Below are positions 29,152 to 30,453 of a stretch of DNA of 30,453 nucleotides, in pieces. The DNA is taken from NCBI GenBank assembly GCA_000980495.1, contig LARN01000049.1, positions 1 through 30,453 of the forward strand. Direction: 5' to 3'. Both the position numbers and the translations under genes were made by a program. The notes beneath the pieces are model-generated. The model saw only the letters and a program-made list of their open reading frames with translations, was not told where the DNA came from and made no database searches. Source of the stretch: Acinetobacter sp. N54.MGS-139. GTDB taxonomy: Bacteria; Pseudomonadota; Gammaproteobacteria; Burkholderiales; Burkholderiaceae_F. The first letter of the stretch is position 1. Each line of letters opens with the position of its first letter.

Positions 29152-29475
29152 ATGGATATTAACTGGTCAAGATACATTGAGATCGCTCGAGCACAAGACT
29201 TGGGCAGCGCCGAGGTAGCGAGATTGATTCGAACCGAGACCCGTCGCAAAGTCAACATCTCCGAAGTTAAGCGGCGCCTGTCCGTTTCGGAGTCAGCGGC
29301 AGCTCAAATTCGACAGCCTAATTCTTTGGACGTTATTAATCTTTGCGAAGGTGAAGCAGATGAGGAGTCGACGCTGAGCATTTCGGCCAAGGGGATGACC
29401 TTCGAATTCAAGACGCAGCGTCCGGAAGAATCTGTCATCTTCATTCTGTCTCGCATGAGAGGAGACGTCATATGA
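29152..29475 (+). CDS. tnpA: IS66 TnpA-like accessory protein
   Basis: 107 residues. The N-terminus (WSRYIEIARAQDLGSAEVARLIRTET) has a helix-turn-helix-like pattern, as in IS66 TnpA; the C-terminal AKGMTFEFKTQRPEE followed by VIFILSRMRG matches the end of the family, where a short beta-strand and 'LxRxLR' helix occur. The start is clear: AAGGAGA eight bases before the ATG, inside the masking hairpin. Its TGA overlaps the tnpB ATG by four bases (ATGA), the usual coupling of these genes. Confidence 0.7.
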   Translation: MDINWSRYIEIARAQDLGSAEVARLIRTETRRKVNISEVKRRLSVSESAAAQIRQPNSLDVINLCEGEADEESTLSISAKGMTFEFKTQRPEESVIFILSRMRGDVI

Positions 29476-29816
29476 ATATCCGCTTCAGCGGCGTGCACGT
29501 GACGCTGGTAATTTCTCCTACTGATTTAAGAGGAGGCTTTCATCGGCTCTGTTCCCTCGCCCAAGATCAGCTCGGCATCAACTTGAGCAGCGGTAAGGAG
29601 GCCGTCGTCTTTCTCTCAAAGACGAGGAAGATCTGCAAGATCGTCACCACAGACGAGAAAGGAACGATGCTCTTGACACGCACCTTGCACAACGGACGCT
29701 TTGAAGAACTCATGGTTCGAGTCGGTCAGCAAGCCAAGTGCTCCTTGACTTTATCCGATTTAGAGCGATTTCTTAACGGAGAGCGGCTTTATACCAAAAG
29801 CGATACTTTTTGGTAG
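29472..29816 (+). CDS. tnpB: IS66 TnpB accessory protein (divergent)
   Basis: 114 residues, the IS66 Orf2 family. The hallmark PTDLRGGFHRLCSLAQDQL (usual form TDMRKGFDGL) is at residues 18-35, followed by SGKEAVVFLSKTRKICKIV (usual form FVFRNRRGDRIKIL) and LHNGRFEEL (usual form LExGRF). Its role in transposition is not defined in the family. It diverges more from the consensus than typical copies. Overlaps tnpA by four bases. Confidence 0.85.
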   Translation: MNIRFSGVHVTLVISPTDLRGGFHRLCSLAQDQLGINLSSGKEAVVFLSKTRKICKIVTTDEKGTMLLTRTLHNGRFEELMVRVGQQAKCSLTLSDLERFLNGERLYTKSDTFW

Positions 29817-29832
29817 CCCGAGGCTCCAATAA

Positions 29833-29874
29833 CGCCGTGTAGGCTCTTCTAGGGGCTTTCACGGCGATATTTTT
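29833..29874 (+). terminator. Terminator-like hairpin after tnpB
   Basis: Perfect arms CGCCGTG (29833-29839) and CACGGCG (29860-29866) with a 20-base loop, then AT and five T to 29874. It lies 16 bases after the tnpB stop, so tnpAB may be ended before the third ORF. Confidence 0.6.
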
Positions 29875-29927
29875 ATGTCTGCAATCTTTATTTATTGTTT
29901 ATATTCAAATAAATAATTATTTTTAAA

Positions 29928-29950
29928 GGTAAAATATGATATAATTTACC
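29928..29950 (+). promoter_or_regulatory. Extended -10 promoter inside a dyad, upstream of the third IS gene
   Basis: TGATATAAT at 29937-29945 is a perfect extended -10 element. It is framed by GGTAAA (29928-29933) and TTTACC (29945-29950), an inverted repeat that could be an operator. No good -35 is seen (TTATTT at 29917-29922). The region 29875-29930 is very AT-rich. Confidence 0.55.
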
Positions 29951-29978
29951 CAATAGATAATAATCGGGTGTGACGAAA

Positions 29979-30453
29979 ATGACCGACCTCAACTCACTCT
30001 CCAAGGAAGAACTGATTAAGCTGGTTACCCAAAAAGAAGAACAGCTTCGAGCTGCTGAGGATTTGGCAGAGAAACGCGAGCGCTCCAATATAAAGTTCGC
30101 TCGCGGCGTTACATCGCTGGCGCTTCTCCTCAAAGACGTCAACGGCAGCTACCTCGCTCAAGTGGAAGAGTACCTGAGTTACGCCGATGACGAAGAAGCT
30201 AAAAAGGCGATGAAAGTTCTCTATGACATGATCTCCTACGGCATAAAAACTATTGGTGTCACTTCTGTGCAAATTGCAAGTTTCTTCGCTCATGGAAACG
30301 AAGCCATGAAAGCAGGAGAAACTTCTGAACAGGCTTACGCCAAAGCACAAAGCAACTTGAAAGAATTGAGGCAGGTCCGCTCATTTACCAATAACGTCAA
30401 GGGAATCGTCAAGCTGAGCAACGCTATTGCCAAAGCATCGAAAACATTGGATG
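29979..30453 (+). CDS. Third ORF of the IS66-like element (3' end outside window), atypical
   Basis: The frame stays open from ATG 29979 to the window end (158 codons). The first 30 residues, LSKEELIKLVTQKEEQLRA, look like the coiled-coil start of an IS66 transposase (TnpC). After that comes a helical region that I do not recognise (GVTSLALLLKDVNGSYLAQV, then VTSVQIASFFAHGNEAMKAG and LSNAIAKASKTLD), without the LFGxxSEK zinc-binding segment expected in TnpC at this distance. It could be a transposase with an inserted N-terminal domain or a passenger gene. Its own promoter and the terminator before it support separate expression. No strong ribosome-binding site is seen. Confidence 0.5.
   Translation, partial: MTDLNSLSKEELIKLVTQKEEQLRAAEDLAEKRERSNIKFARGVTSLALLLKDVNGSYLAQVEEYLSYADDEEAKKAMKVLYDMISYGIKTIGVTSVQIASFFAHGNEAMKAGETSEQAYAKAQSNLKELRQVRSFTNNVKGIVKLSNAIAKASKTLD

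Larger units (their letters stand above)
29121..30453 (+). mobile_element. IS66-type insertion element (partial, right end outside window)
   Basis: Two overlapping genes of IS66 type, tnpA and tnpB, followed by a third frame that runs off the window. The start given is the first base of the tnpA leader hairpin; the left terminal inverted repeat and target duplication could not be located without the other end. Confidence 0.7.

Overview
The window looks like chromosomal DNA of a host-associated, largely anaerobic betaproteobacterium. A low-GC member of the Sutterellaceae (Parasutterella/Turicimonas type) is my best guess. This is inference from moderate base composition, RNase G and FdhD of proteobacterial type, a heme-less secreted fumarate-reductase-like flavoprotein, a Pst system with classical PhoB boxes, and many small lineage-specific proteins. 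No rRNA, tRNA or CRISPR array was seen.

Layout. (1) 1-5054: HAD phosphatase (cut by the window edge) and rng on the minus strand, then divergently a DUF2868 membrane protein followed by a DUF3482 GTPase. (2) 5055-8877: NAD-malic enzyme behind a long leader carrying a perfect 18-bp palindrome, a TRIC/UPF0126 membrane protein, and a small membrane-anchored protein built of six 17-residue repeats. (3) 8878-11106: an M20 amidohydrolase broken by a one-base frameshift just upstream of its HACGHDGH metal site, then a tandem universal stress protein. (4) 11112-13641 (minus): MerR regulator, DnaQ-like exonuclease, a UmuD/LexA-fold protein with a ribbon-helix-helix-like N-terminus and substituted catalytic residues, and fdhD. 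(5) 13662-16520: a 19-bp-spacer MerR promoter driving a Zn/Cd/Pb P-type ATPase with a very His/Cys-rich N-terminus. (6) 16606-17225: MazEF toxin-antitoxin pair, followed by about 560 bp with no intact gene but a zinc-ribbon-like coding remnant. (7) 17790-20081: secreted FMN/FAD reductase and a small protein carrying the same C-terminal motif found in the UmuD-like protein. (8) 20341-25068: a tRNA-dihydrouridine synthase, then pstSCA on the minus strand and pstB alone on the plus strand, back to back across two mirror-image PhoB arrays of four half-sites each at exact 11-bp spacing. (9) 25125-27744: thioredoxin-like protein with a GltS-type transporter, and a DUF2156 protein. (10) 27765-30453: unrecognised minus-strand genes, the upstream one apparently cut by an IS66-type element (tnpA-tnpB plus an atypical third ORF) that runs off the window.

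How the genes work together. Phosphate uptake is split into two divergent transcripts that PhoB could still control together. Metal efflux and its MerR sensor form a divergent switch. Malic enzyme, the secreted flavoprotein reductase and FdhD fit an anaerobic, organic-acid-respiring physiology. Two unrelated proteins share a basic plus ribbon-helix-helix-like module, suggesting a lineage-specific DNA-binding family. The strongest candidates for something undescribed are the mirror-image PhoB/pst arrangement, the RHH-UmuD regulator beside fdhD with its inverted-repeat operator, and the IS66-like element with a Shine-Dalgarno-masking hairpin and an unusual third gene.
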